A DNA stretch of 39,595 bases from Cyanobacteria bacterium UBA2566. GTDB taxonomy: Bacteria > Cyanobacteriota > Cyanobacteriia > Cyanobacteriales > Desertifilaceae. The number at the start of each line of letters is the position of its first letter. Positions within the stretch are counted from its first letter, which is position 1. Location of the stretch: positions 1-39,595 of the forward strand of contig DDLS01000198.1 in NCBI GenBank assembly GCA_002340255.1. Reading direction: 5' to 3'. The notes under the pieces are model-generated. The model ran no database searches. It saw nothing but the letters and a program-made list of their open reading frames with translations, and was not told the origin of the DNA. This document shows, piece after piece, positions 8,782 through 17,903 of this stretch. A program made the position numbers and the translations under genes.

Positions 8782-11700
8782 ATGTTTTTAAATCCGACAA
8801 TCCTGACTAAACGAGGTGAGGGTTACCGTGCTATTGTCCGGAAACCTCTGGTCGCATCAACCGATACTTTGGTGAGGGAAGCGATCGCAAAAATGAGTAC
8901 TGTTCATAGCAATTGTAACTTGACTCAAGGCAACCAGAGAGTTGCGGAGAACCCGTATATTCAATCGGTCTCCAGTTGTGTTATTATTACATTAAACAAG
9001 AAAGTTATCGGCATTATCACTGAACAAGATCTAGTACGCCTATTAGCTCAAGAACAACCCCTAGACCAACTCACCCTAGGAGCAGTGATGACCCATCCAG
9101 TGATTACCTTGAAAGAGGAAGAGTTCATGGATTTATTTGGCGGGATTAATTTACTCAAAGAGCATCACATTCGCCATCTACCGATTGTTGACCCTCAAGA
9201 GAACCTGGTTGGATTGGTAACAGATGAGAGTCTGAGACAACTATCTGGACCGATAGATTTATTGCGCTTGTGTCTGGTACAAGAAGTAATGACACAGCAG
9301 GTAATTTGCTTGAGTCCCCAGGATTCCCTCTTGCATATAGCCCAAGTGATGGCCAAGCATTCGATTAGTTGTGTGGCGATCTCCGAGAAAGGATTTCCTG
9401 TCGGCATTATCACGGAGCATGATTTGGTGCAATTTCATGCTTTGGGAGTCGATTTGGAACGGGCGATCGCCGAGAAGGTGATGAGTCATCCCGTGTTTAC
9501 CGTGCAACCAAGGGACTCCCTATTATCTGTTCAGCAATTGATGGAGAAGTATTCGATTCGGCGTGTCGTCGTCACCTCTTCTGAAGGAAAACTCTGTGGA
9601 ATTATCACAGAAACGAATCTATTGGAAGCGCTCAATCCTCTAGAACTGTATAAATTAGCTGAAGATTTGGAGCAAGAAGTAATGCACCTTGAAGCACAGA
9701 GGATAGCTTTACTCGAAGCTCGAAATGCTGAATTAGAGCGGGAAAAATTAATTGCCGATGTCGCCGCTCAGATTCGCTCTTCTCTCAGTTTAGAAACCAT
9801 TTTGCAAACGACGGTGGCACAGGTTAGACCTTTACTGGAGTCAGATCGGGTGCAGATTTGGCACTGGCAACCCCATGGGGAAGTGCGAGTAGTGGCTGAA
9901 TCGATTGATAAAGAGCAATCCTCCCACCTGGGGGAGAGGTTGTTGGGCTGTTGTCCAGAACAAATTAATCAGTCTTATGAACAGGAAGATATTGGCGCGA
10001 TCGCCGATATTGAGATAACCCCCATTCCAGAGTGTTATCGCCAACAGTTGAGAGATTGGCAGATCCGATCGCAAATCCTAATCCCTCTATATTGTTGTAG
10101 CCGTGAATTGTGGGGTTGGCTGAATGTCAGCGAAAGTCTGCAACCCCGGCAATGGAAACCGTCGGAAGTGAAGCTATTGCAAACTTTAGCAGTGCAATTG
10201 GAGATTGCCATTCAACAGGCAACGACTCACGAAAAGCTACAACAAGAACTCCGGGAGAAAGAAGAAGCCCAAAATCGTCTGCGCCAAAGTGAACAACGCT
10301 ACGCGAGTCTAGCAGAAGCAATTCCTGTGGGTATTTTTCGCACGGATCAATCCGGCAAGTGTATTTATGTCAATAGTAAATGGTCTGACCTGACGGGAGT
10401 TTCCCTAGAGCAAGCCTTGGGAGATCAATGGCTATATGTGATACATCCAGAGGATCGTCCCCAGGTGAGAGATGTTTGGACACAAGCTATGGAAAACCAT
10501 AGCCCTTGTCAGTTAGAGTACCGCTTGCAACATGCTGATGGACGTATAATCTGGGTGTATGGACAATTGGTGGTTGAGCGAGATCATACTGGGGAAGTGG
10601 TGGGTTATGTCGGGAGTATCATCGATATTAGCGATCGCAAATCAGCCGAATTGCGTGTAGAACAAGAAAACCGTTTTTCTGGGCAAATTTTAGATCAAAT
10701 GGCGGAAGGCTTATGTGTTTGTCATAACATAGAAGAATTTCCCTTTGTACGATTTACCGTCTGGAATCAGCAAATAGAACGGATTACTGGCTATAGTTTA
10801 GACGAAATCAATCGATTAGGCTGGTACCAGAGTTTATATCCTGACCCAGAGATTCAACAGCAGGCGATCGCCCGAATGGAGCAGATGCGAGACGGACATA
10901 ACCTGATGGCGGAAGAATGGGAAATTGAACATAAAGATGGATCGAAACGAATAATCGCTATCTCAACCTCTTTACTCCAGGGTGAAGAAGGGACAACTTA
11001 TGTGTTGGGGTTGATGCAAGATATTACCCAACGAAAACAAGCCCAAAGAGCGTTAGATAATCTGGTGGTTGGAACCGCAGCAACCACAGGAGACAATTTT
11101 TTCCCTGCCTTAGTGAAGTATATTAGTAAAGCCCTGAATGTTGCCTATGCTCTAGTGTCAGAAATTGTGGGAGATCGGCTTTCTACTTTAGCCTTTTGGG
11201 GGAAAGGTCAATGGCACACCCAATTTAGTTATCCGATCGCTAATACTCCTTGCGAACAAGCTCTTGATCGGGGAGTTTATGTTTGTATTAATGCGGTTAA
11301 GGAACATTTTCCTGACGATCCCGATTTAGGAGTGCTAGGTGCTGAAAGCTATTTGGGAATTGCCATCTATAATGCTCAGGGAGAAGCGATCGGTAGCCTT
11401 TGTATTTTAGATACCCAACCTCTGCAAAATCCCCAATGGGCAGAACAGATCCTCAGAGTGTTTGCAGCGCGTGCAGGAGCAGAACTCGAACGCCAACGAG
11501 CAAGTCGCCTGCTCGAAGAACTTAATCAGCAACTGGAAAATAAAGTGATCGAGCGCACTGCTGCCTTGAAGGATCGGGAAGCTCGCTATCGAGCGCTGAT
11601 GGATGGAGCTGGTGATGCTATTGTCTTAACGAATCGACAGGGCAACATTCAGGAAGTCAATATTAAGGCACAACAATTATTCGGTTATAGTCGGGAAACT

Positions 11701-14700
11701 TTCTGTCAAATGCACTGGAGTGATGTGTTTCCACCAGAGAGATTATCAGAGATGCAAGAGGCATTTCAGGCGATCGCCAATCAAGACATTGATCAATTAT
11801 TCGATATAGAGTGCCAATCTGAAACTGGCGATCTCGTCCCTGTTGATGTTTCAACGTCTGTTATTACCATCGAAGGAGAAACCTTGATTCAGGGAATTTT
11901 CCGAGAGATTACAGCCCGCAAACAAGCCGAGCTAGAACGACAAGAGCTGATTGGTGAGTTATCTACTTTTAAGGAAGCCCTAGATCAATCCGCCCTTGTA
12001 GCCATTACTGATGCTCAAGGAATCATTACTTATGTCAATGAGCAATTCTGTTCCCTATCAGGTTACTCACAACAGGAGCTGATCGGCAAAACCCATCGGG
12101 TCATTAAATCGGGTTACCATGACGCAGCCTTTTTCCAAGATCTGTGGGGTACCATTAGCCAAGGTAAAATTTGGAATGGAGAAATTTGTAATCGTGCTAA
12201 AAATGGCCAATTATATTGGGTATCGAGTACTATTGTGCCCTTCATTAATGGCCAAGGTAAAGCCTTTCAATATTTAACCATTCGCTTTGATATCACCGCT
12301 CGGAAACTAGCTGAACTAGCCTTACAAGAAAGGGAAACCCAATTATTGTTAGCATTAGAGGTCTCTGGGGCGATCGCCTGGCAACAAGATTTACGAACGA
12401 AGAGCATATATTTTTCTTCCACTCTTAATCAAGATATTCCGGTAGAAATGGACTGCGATCAAGTCCTAGCCCTGGTTCATCCCTCTGATGTTCAGAGGCT
12501 GCATCACGCCAATCAAAAGGCGATTAAGGAACGGGGTTCTTTCCAAATTGAACATCGAGTCTGTGCCGATCCCAATCTTATCAATCCATTCTGGCATTGG
12601 TTTCAAGTGAATGCTACGGTGGTGTGCGATCCAGAGGGACAACCCATCCGCATGATTGGTATGTCTGTAGATATTACAAAACACAAATTAGCGGAACAAG
12701 AACTACAAGAAGCTAAAGAAGCGGCCGAATATGCTAATCGTGCTAAAAGTGAGTTTTTGGCTTTGATGAGTCATGAGATTCGCACCCCTATGAATGGGGT
12801 TTTAGGGTTGACGCATTTGATTCTAAAAACCGATTTAAATGAGGAGCAAAAAGACTATCTGAAAAAGATTCAGAGTTCCGCTCATTCTTTGTTGTCTATC
12901 CTCAATGATATCTTGGATTTCTCTAAGATTGAAGCAGGGAAAATGCAGTTAGAGTATGCCCCCTTTCAATTAGAATCAATTTTAGATAACTTATATAATC
13001 TGTTTTCATTTAAGGCAAAAGAAAAGGGTTTAGATCTGTTGTTTGAGGTCAATAGTAATGTCCCCAGTTATGTGATAGGGGATTTTCTGCGGTTGAGCCA
13101 AGTCCTGATTAATTTTACCAGTAATGCGGTAAAATTTACTGAAAAAGGCTGTGTAATGATTAGCATTGAGACCTTGGCTTTAACGGAAAGGTTGGTCAAG
13201 CTTAAATTTGAAGTCAATGATACCGGTATCGGTTTAACCTCAGATCAGCTTGATACCCTGTTTGAAGCCTTTACTCAAGCTGATGCGTCCATTAGTCGCA
13301 AGTATCAGGGAACTGGGTTAGGATTAGCGATTTGCAAACGTCTGGTGACATTGATGGGAGGTACGATTGAGGTTAAAAGTGAGCTTCATCAAGGTACGAC
13401 CTTTTCCTTTGAATTGGAAGTTCCGTATCTGTGTGCTTTAGGGGATTACTCTCAATCCCTAGAGATTCCTAATTTAGCGGGTTCAAAGGCTTTAGTGGTT
13501 GACGATCATCCCTTCTCTAGGGAGATGCTCGTGAAGATCTTAAATTCTTTTGGCTTACAAGCAATGGCAGTGGGTTCTGGAGAGGAGGCGATCGCCTCTT
13601 TAGAAGCGGCAAGGGACTTAGCTCCGTTTGATCTGGTCTTAATTGATGCCTATATGCCCAACATGAATGGTTTAGAAACCTTAAGAGGGATCAAAGCCGA
13701 TCCCCTTTTGGCGGGTATTGCCCAGATCTTAATGGTGACAGCTCATACGGAAGAGCGTATCCTAGAAGCTGCTCCCTGGTTAGATCAGAAGGTGTTGGTG
13801 ACCAAACCCATTAATCGCTCCCAATTATTGGAGACGATTCTTTTGGTTCTAGGGTACAACATCCCTTTTAATCAAAATCTATCGATCGCGTCCTCTTCTG
13901 CTTTGGATGAACAACTCAAACAGATCCAGGGCGCTCAGGTTTTGTTGGTTGAAGATAATGAGGTGAATTCGTTAATTGCACGGGAACTGTTGCAGAGTGT
14001 AGGGCTGAAGGTGGAGTGGGCGATCGATGGTAAAGAGGCGATCTCGAAGGTGCGATCGCACGCTTTCGATCTGATTTTGATGGATATTCGGATGCCTGAA
14101 GTTGACGGATTAACCGCCACTAGAGAGATTCGCGCTATGGCAGAGGAAGGGAATTTAGAAACAGAACGGTTTGCGACGGTGCCGATTGTGGCGATGACTG
14201 CCCATGCGATGGATGGCGATCGGGCTAAAAGTTTAGCCGCAGGTATGAACGATCATGTCGCAAAACCCGTGAATCCCGGAGCCTTATATTCAGCTCTCCT
14301 GCGCTGGATTGCTCCAGGAATGTATACGGCACCAGAGGAGAGCAAAGAGCAAATAGAGCATATGGCTGAGGAGGAAAAGGATAGACCCGTTTATCCCTCT
14401 GTACCGGGGATTAATCTGGAAGCTGGTTTATCCCGTATGCAAGGGAACTGGCAAGGGTATCAAGGATTACTGAAGTTATTTTATCAGCACTACCAGGACT
14501 TTGGCTTACATTTCAAAGGGACAATTGGCCGCCAAGAGTGGTTACCCGCACAAGAGCAGGTTCATGGTTTGAAAGGAGCAGCGGGTAATATTGGAGCTAA
14601 TCGGGTATATGTCTGGGCAGTGAAGGTCGAAGAGATGTTAAGGTTAGATGCTCTCAATATTGAACAGTTGCAAGCTAGTCAGGCGAGATTACTCGAAGCC

Positions 14701-14979
14701 TTAGATCAGGTATTAGAGGGTATTAAACACTTACCCGATACTGTCCAGGAGCAGGAGCAGAAGCAGTGGAACCAGGAGCGCATTGCCCAGTTGATTAGTC
14801 AGATTCTGGATTTACTCGAGACTGATTTGATTGAGGCGATCTCGTTAGTCGATAAGTTGAAACAGGAGGCGATCGATACGCCCCTAGAACCGAAAATTCA
14901 CCGACTTGAAGAGCGACTCGAAAATTTTGAAATTGAAGAAGCTCACCGCTTATTTGAAGATCTACGCACCATGCTATAG
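8782..14979 (+). CDS. Giant CBS-GAF-PAS hybrid kinase with two receivers and an HPt domain
   Basis: A 2065-aa soluble kinase, paralogous to the gene at 2253. Domains: four CBS domains (about 15-290), GAF (325-480), PAS (505-622), PAS (630-752), GAF (760-905), PAS (932-1048), Aer-like PAS (1063-1175, THRVIKSGYH), PAS (1185-1302), HisKA with H1331 in SHEIRTPMNG, HATPase (DTGIGL, GTGLGLAICKRL), receiver 1 (D1622 in IDAYMPNMNG), receiver 2 (D1768 in MDIRMPEVDG) and HPt (H1928 in HGLKGAAGNIG). This is a complete internal His-Asp-His relay of the BarA/ArcB kind. A helical tail of about 85 aa follows. The start lies in AT-rich DNA without an obvious ribosome-binding site and was set by alignment with the paralogue. 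The stop falls within a hairpin shared with the convergent pilO. Confidence 0.93.
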   Translation: MFLNPTILTKRGEGYRAIVRKPLVASTDTLVREAIAKMSTVHSNCNLTQGNQRVAENPYIQSVSSCVIITLNKKVIGIITEQDLVRLLAQEQPLDQLTLGAVMTHPVITLKEEEFMDLFGGINLLKEHHIRHLPIVDPQENLVGLVTDESLRQLSGPIDLLRLCLVQEVMTQQVICLSPQDSLLHIAQVMAKHSISCVAISEKGFPVGIITEHDLVQFHALGVDLERAIAEKVMSHPVFTVQPRDSLLSVQQLMEKYSIRRVVVTSSEGKLCGIITETNLLEALNPLELYKLAEDLEQEVMHLEAQRIALLEARNAELEREKLIADVAAQIRSSLSLETILQTTVAQVRPLLESDRVQIWHWQPHGEVRVVAESIDKEQSSHLGERLLGCCPEQINQSYEQEDIGAIADIEITPIPECYRQQLRDWQIRSQILIPLYCCSRELWGWLNVSESLQPRQWKPSEVKLLQTLAVQLEIAIQQATTHEKLQQELREKEEAQNRLRQSEQRYASLAEAIPVGIFRTDQSGKCIYVNSKWSDLTGVSLEQALGDQWLYVIHPEDRPQVRDVWTQAMENHSPCQLEYRLQHADGRIIWVYGQLVVERDHTGEVVGYVGSIIDISDRKSAELRVEQENRFSGQILDQMAEGLCVCHNIEEFPFVRFTVWNQQIERITGYSLDEINRLGWYQSLYPDPEIQQQAIARMEQMRDGHNLMAEEWEIEHKDGSKRIIAISTSLLQGEEGTTYVLGLMQDITQRKQAQRALDNLVVGTAATTGDNFFPALVKYISKALNVAYALVSEIVGDRLSTLAFWGKGQWHTQFSYPIANTPCEQALDRGVYVCINAVKEHFPDDPDLGVLGAESYLGIAIYNAQGEAIGSLCILDTQPLQNPQWAEQILRVFAARAGAELERQRASRLLEELNQQLENKVIERTAALKDREARYRALMDGAGDAIVLTNRQGNIQEVNIKAQQLFGYSRETFCQMHWSDVFPPERLSEMQEAFQAIANQDIDQLFDIECQSETGDLVPVDVSTSVITIEGETLIQGIFREITARKQAELERQELIGELSTFKEALDQSALVAITDAQGIITYVNEQFCSLSGYSQQELIGKTHRVIKSGYHDAAFFQDLWGTISQGKIWNGEICNRAKNGQLYWVSSTIVPFINGQGKAFQYLTIRFDITARKLAELALQERETQLLLALEVSGAIAWQQDLRTKSIYFSSTLNQDIPVEMDCDQVLALVHPSDVQRLHHANQKAIKERGSFQIEHRVCADPNLINPFWHWFQVNATVVCDPEGQPIRMIGMSVDITKHKLAEQELQEAKEAAEYANRAKSEFLALMSHEIRTPMNGVLGLTHLILKTDLNEEQKDYLKKIQSSAHSLLSILNDILDFSKIEAGKMQLEYAPFQLESILDNLYNLFSFKAKEKGLDLLFEVNSNVPSYVIGDFLRLSQVLINFTSNAVKFTEKGCVMISIETLALTERLVKLKFEVNDTGIGLTSDQLDTLFEAFTQADASISRKYQGTGLGLAICKRLVTLMGGTIEVKSELHQGTTFSFELEVPYLCALGDYSQSLEIPNLAGSKALVVDDHPFSREMLVKILNSFGLQAMAVGSGEEAIASLEAARDLAPFDLVLIDAYMPNMNGLETLRGIKADPLLAGIAQILMVTAHTEERILEAAPWLDQKVLVTKPINRSQLLETILLVLGYNIPFNQNLSIASSSALDEQLKQIQGAQVLLVEDNEVNSLIARELLQSVGLKVEWAIDGKEAISKVRSHAFDLILMDIRMPEVDGLTATREIRAMAEEGNLETERFATVPIVAMTAHAMDGDRAKSLAAGMNDHVAKPVNPGALYSALLRWIAPGMYTAPEESKEQIEHMAEEEKDRPVYPSVPGINLEAGLSRMQGNWQGYQGLLKLFYQHYQDFGLHFKGTIGRQEWLPAQEQVHGLKGAAGNIGANRVYVWAVKVEEMLRLDALNIEQLQASQARLLEALDQVLEGIKHLPDTVQEQEQKQWNQERIAQLISQILDLLETDLIEAISLVDKLKQEAIDTPLEPKIHRLEERLENFEIEEAHRLFEDLRTML

Positions 14980-15002
14980 GGGAGAAACAGTTTTCACCCC
15001 TA
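14977..15002. terminator. Hairpin between convergent kinase and pilO genes
   Basis: TAGGGG (14977-14982) pairs with CCCCTA (14997-15002), with further partial pairing of GAAAC and GTTTTC inside. It includes the TAG stop of the kinase and ends 12 bases before the pilO stop. It probably serves both transcripts, although a T-run is weak on either side. TAGGGG...CCCCTA palindromes are also a dispersed cyanobacterial repeat type. Confidence 0.45.
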
Positions 15003-15014
15003 CAACTGGTCGTT

Positions 15015-15734
15015 TTAACCTTCAGGGGCGGCTTCAGCTTCAGCTTCCGGTGGCGGTGGGGGGGGGAGTTCGGCAGGAAGCAGAGCCTTGATTTCCATTT
15101 CTGTCATTAGTTTAGGTGCATTCTGGGCGACTAAACTCCCCCCTTGATATAACACCTCTTGGGAAGATGGATCAACCGTGACTCTCATGGAATCTACCAC
15201 TAATAAGGGTTGCAGGCGCTCAAGATTGAGTAATACCAAACGAGTCTGATCGAACGTTCCCGAAAATTGGAGGCGGTAACCCTGGCTTCTGAGCTTACCA
15301 TCAACTGCTGTCCCTAATGAACCATCTTCTACTAATTGTATGCCTTGAGAATCTGGCTCAAACTGCATTAACTCCACCCCTCGCTCCTTAAGAATGCGGT
15401 TAATATCGAGCAGTAGAGTATCCAGAGCAGCATCATCTGCAAATAGGGTCGTCACATCTTGGCTTTGCTGCTTGGCTAATTCTTGATCTTCTTGGGCTGC
15501 CAGAAGCTGATTTTGCAATTCTTGCTCTTGTCTAACCTGAATTTGTTTATCATTAACCTCGGCTTGCAGTTCTTTATTTTTCTCCATGGCAGGCAGCACT
15601 TGGCTATAGGCTAAGAATGCAGCTATTCCTAAGCCCACTACACCAATGCCAATGCCAATAAATAGATTAATTGGATTGCCACCTTTGCCTTCGTCTTCAG
15701 CCCCGACTGTTCCTAAATCTCCTGCTAGTGTCAT
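15015..15734 (-). CDS. pilO: Type IV pilus assembly protein PilO
   Basis: A 239-aa inner-membrane protein of the pilus alignment complex. It has a short cytoplasmic N-terminus, one membrane segment (about 22-43), a Gln/Glu-rich coiled coil (50-95) and a periplasmic ferredoxin-like domain that pairs with PilN. The C-terminus is a proline stretch followed by EAEAEAAPEG, the region expected to face the secretin. Its ATG overlaps the pilN stop by one base (TAATG), indicating translational coupling. In many cyanobacteria pilQ follows directly; here a convergent kinase gene follows instead. Confidence 0.88.
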   Translation of the reverse strand: MTLAGDLGTVGAEDEGKGGNPINLFIGIGIGVVGLGIAAFLAYSQVLPAMEKNKELQAEVNDKQIQVRQEQELQNQLLAAQEDQELAKQQSQDVTTLFADDAALDTLLLDINRILKERGVELMQFEPDSQGIQLVEDGSLGTAVDGKLRSQGYRLQFSGTFDQTRLVLLNLERLQPLLVVDSMRVTVDPSSQEVLYQGGSLVAQNAPKLMTEMEIKALLPAELPPPPPPEAEAEAAPEG

Positions 15735-16528
15735 TATTCTAAAATTCCTTTTTCTCTTAATGTTTCAATCCGACTGACTAAGCCAATGGCTCCTTTACTT
15801 TCTAGTTGGGCCATTAATTCTGATGCCCCTTTATCGGATAAGGGCGTTTCAATGTTAAAGGCAACCACATCTGGAAGGCTAACTTCTAAATCGCTACCTT
15901 CTGGTACTTCGACTTGAGTGTTGTTTGCTTCCAGGTTGGCACGAAGGAGTTTAGTTTTTTCGCCAGCTAAAAAATCGGAGTTTTTCAGCAGTAGCATAAA
16001 ATCGTTCACATCATCATAGCTGCGGGCGCTCCCCTGAATTTGTAGCCCTTTAATATTGATGGTTGCGTCTGGGGCTTCTTCGGGGGGATTAGGATCGGGC
16101 AGTTCAAACTCGATTTGTTCAACGCTACTAATCTGAATGCTTGCCGGAGCGCGATCGCGGATTTCTTGTAGTAGGGCTGACCAGGGTTTAATCTGGTTAA
16201 ACACCGTTGCCAGGGCCAAGGTTTGGGTGCGAATCGCTTCAGTTTGGACTTGTATTGCCCCAATTTCCTGGGTTTTCGCCTCTTGTTGTTCAATATTAGC
16301 GTTAATCCCATCTAATTGAGCTTGCAGATCGGCATTTTGCGGGTCAATAACGAATAATTTCACCCCCAAGGTTCCACCCACAGCGGCTGCCCCTACAACC
16401 AAACCGGCGATCAGGGGAATTGCATTCGTGGGACTAGCACTACTGCCTCCCCCTCCTTTTGGGTTGGTTGCGGGAGTCTCTAAATATCCGGGTCTATCCT
16501 TAAGAAAATTAATATCGAGTCCATACAT
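15734..16528 (-). CDS. pilN: Type IV pilus assembly protein PilN
   Basis: A 264-aa inner-membrane protein. The conserved N-terminal motif INFLK (residues 6-10), which in this family docks into a groove of cytoplasmic PilM, is followed by a Gly/Ser-rich linker, one membrane segment (about 36-61), a coiled coil and a periplasmic domain that dimerises with PilO. It lies 12 bases after pilM and overlaps pilO by one base, forming a tight pilMNO operon. In cyanobacteria these pili drive twitching, phototaxis and DNA uptake. Confidence 0.88.
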   Translation of the reverse strand: MYGLDINFLKDRPGYLETPATNPKGGGGSSASPTNAIPLIAGLVVGAAAVGGTLGVKLFVIDPQNADLQAQLDGINANIEQQEAKTQEIGAIQVQTEAIRTQTLALATVFNQIKPWSALLQEIRDRAPASIQISSVEQIEFELPDPNPPEEAPDATINIKGLQIQGSARSYDDVNDFMLLLKNSDFLAGEKTKLLRANLEANNTQVEVPEGSDLEVSLPDVVAFNIETPLSDKGASELMAQLESKGAIGLVSRIETLREKGILE

Positions 16529-16540
16529 GGGTGTTTTCCT

Positions 16541-17653
16541 CTACATCACATATCGTAAGCCTAGACCCAAGGCAATACCCAATCCAGGCCGTTGGGCAGG
16601 GGGGATTTCCTGGTCTATTTCCAACGACAGGGCTTCAATGGGATCGACTTGGGACGTGGGAACACTGAGCCTTTGAGTTAAAAATTCATCTAATTGACCA
16701 ATTCCCGCCCCACTACCTGAGAGCAGGAGTTGGGCGACTTCTTGGTTCTCCCCTTGGTTTACATAAAAGTCAATGGATCGGCGCAGCTCATCGGCTAATT
16801 CTCCCAATACTCTTACCATAGCAGCCGCACCGGGGTTGGAGCCAGTCATACCGGTTTGTACACTGTCGACGGGAGTTAGGGGAATGGTCATTCCTTGGAG
16901 GATTTCGGGGTTCCGGGATGGGGGCAGGTTCATGGCTTGACAGAGGGCATTTTGGATCTGGCTGGTGCCGATGGGAACGGTACGGGAAAATTGGGGTACT
17001 CCATCCACAACGATCGCAATTTCTGTGCCTTCAAATTCTATATTAGCGATCGCCACGGCTTCTCCTAGGGCAAAGTGTCGCAATTCTTCGCGAATGGTAC
17101 GAATTAGAGAAAAGCTACTAATTTCTAAGACATCCAGACGTAACCCCGCCTGTTCAAAGGTATTAATATAATTGTCGGTGACCTCTTTGCGCGTCGCTAC
17201 TAATAAAACCCGGACCTTTTCTATACCATCATCATCGACCATCAGATCGAGTTTCTGGTAATCTACATCTGCTTCTTCTCGCGGGAAAGGCAGGTATAAT
17301 CCGGCTTCCTGGTTCAATACCATTTCCCGCAGTTCATTATCATCTAACTCAGCCGGGACTGGGATCAGGCGGGTTACTGCTTCTCGTCCAGATACCGCAG
17401 AAGCGGCATTTTTTACGGTAATTTTATTTTCCTCCAGACAGCTTTGAATCAGTTCTGCCATCGCAGGAGCATCTAAAATCTGTCCATCTTCATAGATACC
17501 TTCTGGCACTTCTATGGAGTGGAAGGATTGAAGTTTGTATGCTTGACCCTTTTTCAGGACTTGAACAATATTAATCTGTTCTGGAGTCAGTTCAACTCCA
17601 ATCCCTTTTGGCCGTTTAGATAATAAACCTTTGAGGTTGTCAAGAAGATTCAC
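16541..17653 (-). CDS. pilM: Type IV pilus assembly protein PilM (actin-like ATPase)
   Basis: A 370-aa cytoplasmic protein with an FtsA/actin-like fold and no membrane segment. It binds nucleotide and the PilN N-terminus, linking the cytoplasmic motor to the periplasmic PilN-PilO ring. Family features seen are the start GIGVELTPEQINIVQV, the segment AIANIEFEGTEIAIVVDGVP, and the C-terminal LLLSGSGAGIGQLDEFL followed by LGIALGLGLRYV. It is the first gene of the operon; its promoter should lie in the roughly 250-base spacer before 17904, shared with the divergent lipoprotein gene. Confidence 0.92.
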   Translation of the reverse strand: MNLLDNLKGLLSKRPKGIGVELTPEQINIVQVLKKGQAYKLQSFHSIEVPEGIYEDGQILDAPAMAELIQSCLEENKITVKNAASAVSGREAVTRLIPVPAELDDNELREMVLNQEAGLYLPFPREEADVDYQKLDLMVDDDGIEKVRVLLVATRKEVTDNYINTFEQAGLRLDVLEISSFSLIRTIREELRHFALGEAVAIANIEFEGTEIAIVVDGVPQFSRTVPIGTSQIQNALCQAMNLPPSRNPEILQGMTIPLTPVDSVQTGMTGSNPGAAAMVRVLGELADELRRSIDFYVNQGENQEVAQLLLSGSGAGIGQLDEFLTQRLSVPTSQVDPIEALSLEIDQEIPPAQRPGLGIALGLGLRYVM

Positions 17654-17903
17654 AGCAGTAGCTTCCGTTCTGAAAAACTTTAGACCAACTATGACAGACT
17701 TAGACTAAGCTGTACATAGTTGATGATCTAAACATTTAGTCAACAGTCCTGAACCTAATCTGGAGTCGGGCGATCGCCTCTTGATTCAAGAAGAGGTTTG
17801 TAATATTCCTGTTATAGCTTAAATTGTGGCTTAATGTATCGGTCAATTGATTATTGAGCTTAGATGCTTGATAATTAGAGCTTCTCCTAATTTAGGTGGG
17901 TGT

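Noticed and set aside
15015..15070. Proline/Glu-Ala repeat tail of PilO as a possible frameshift artefact over the G-run
   Set aside because: Proline-rich acidic tails are plausible for this protein, and the frame ends normally with a stop next to the shared hairpin.
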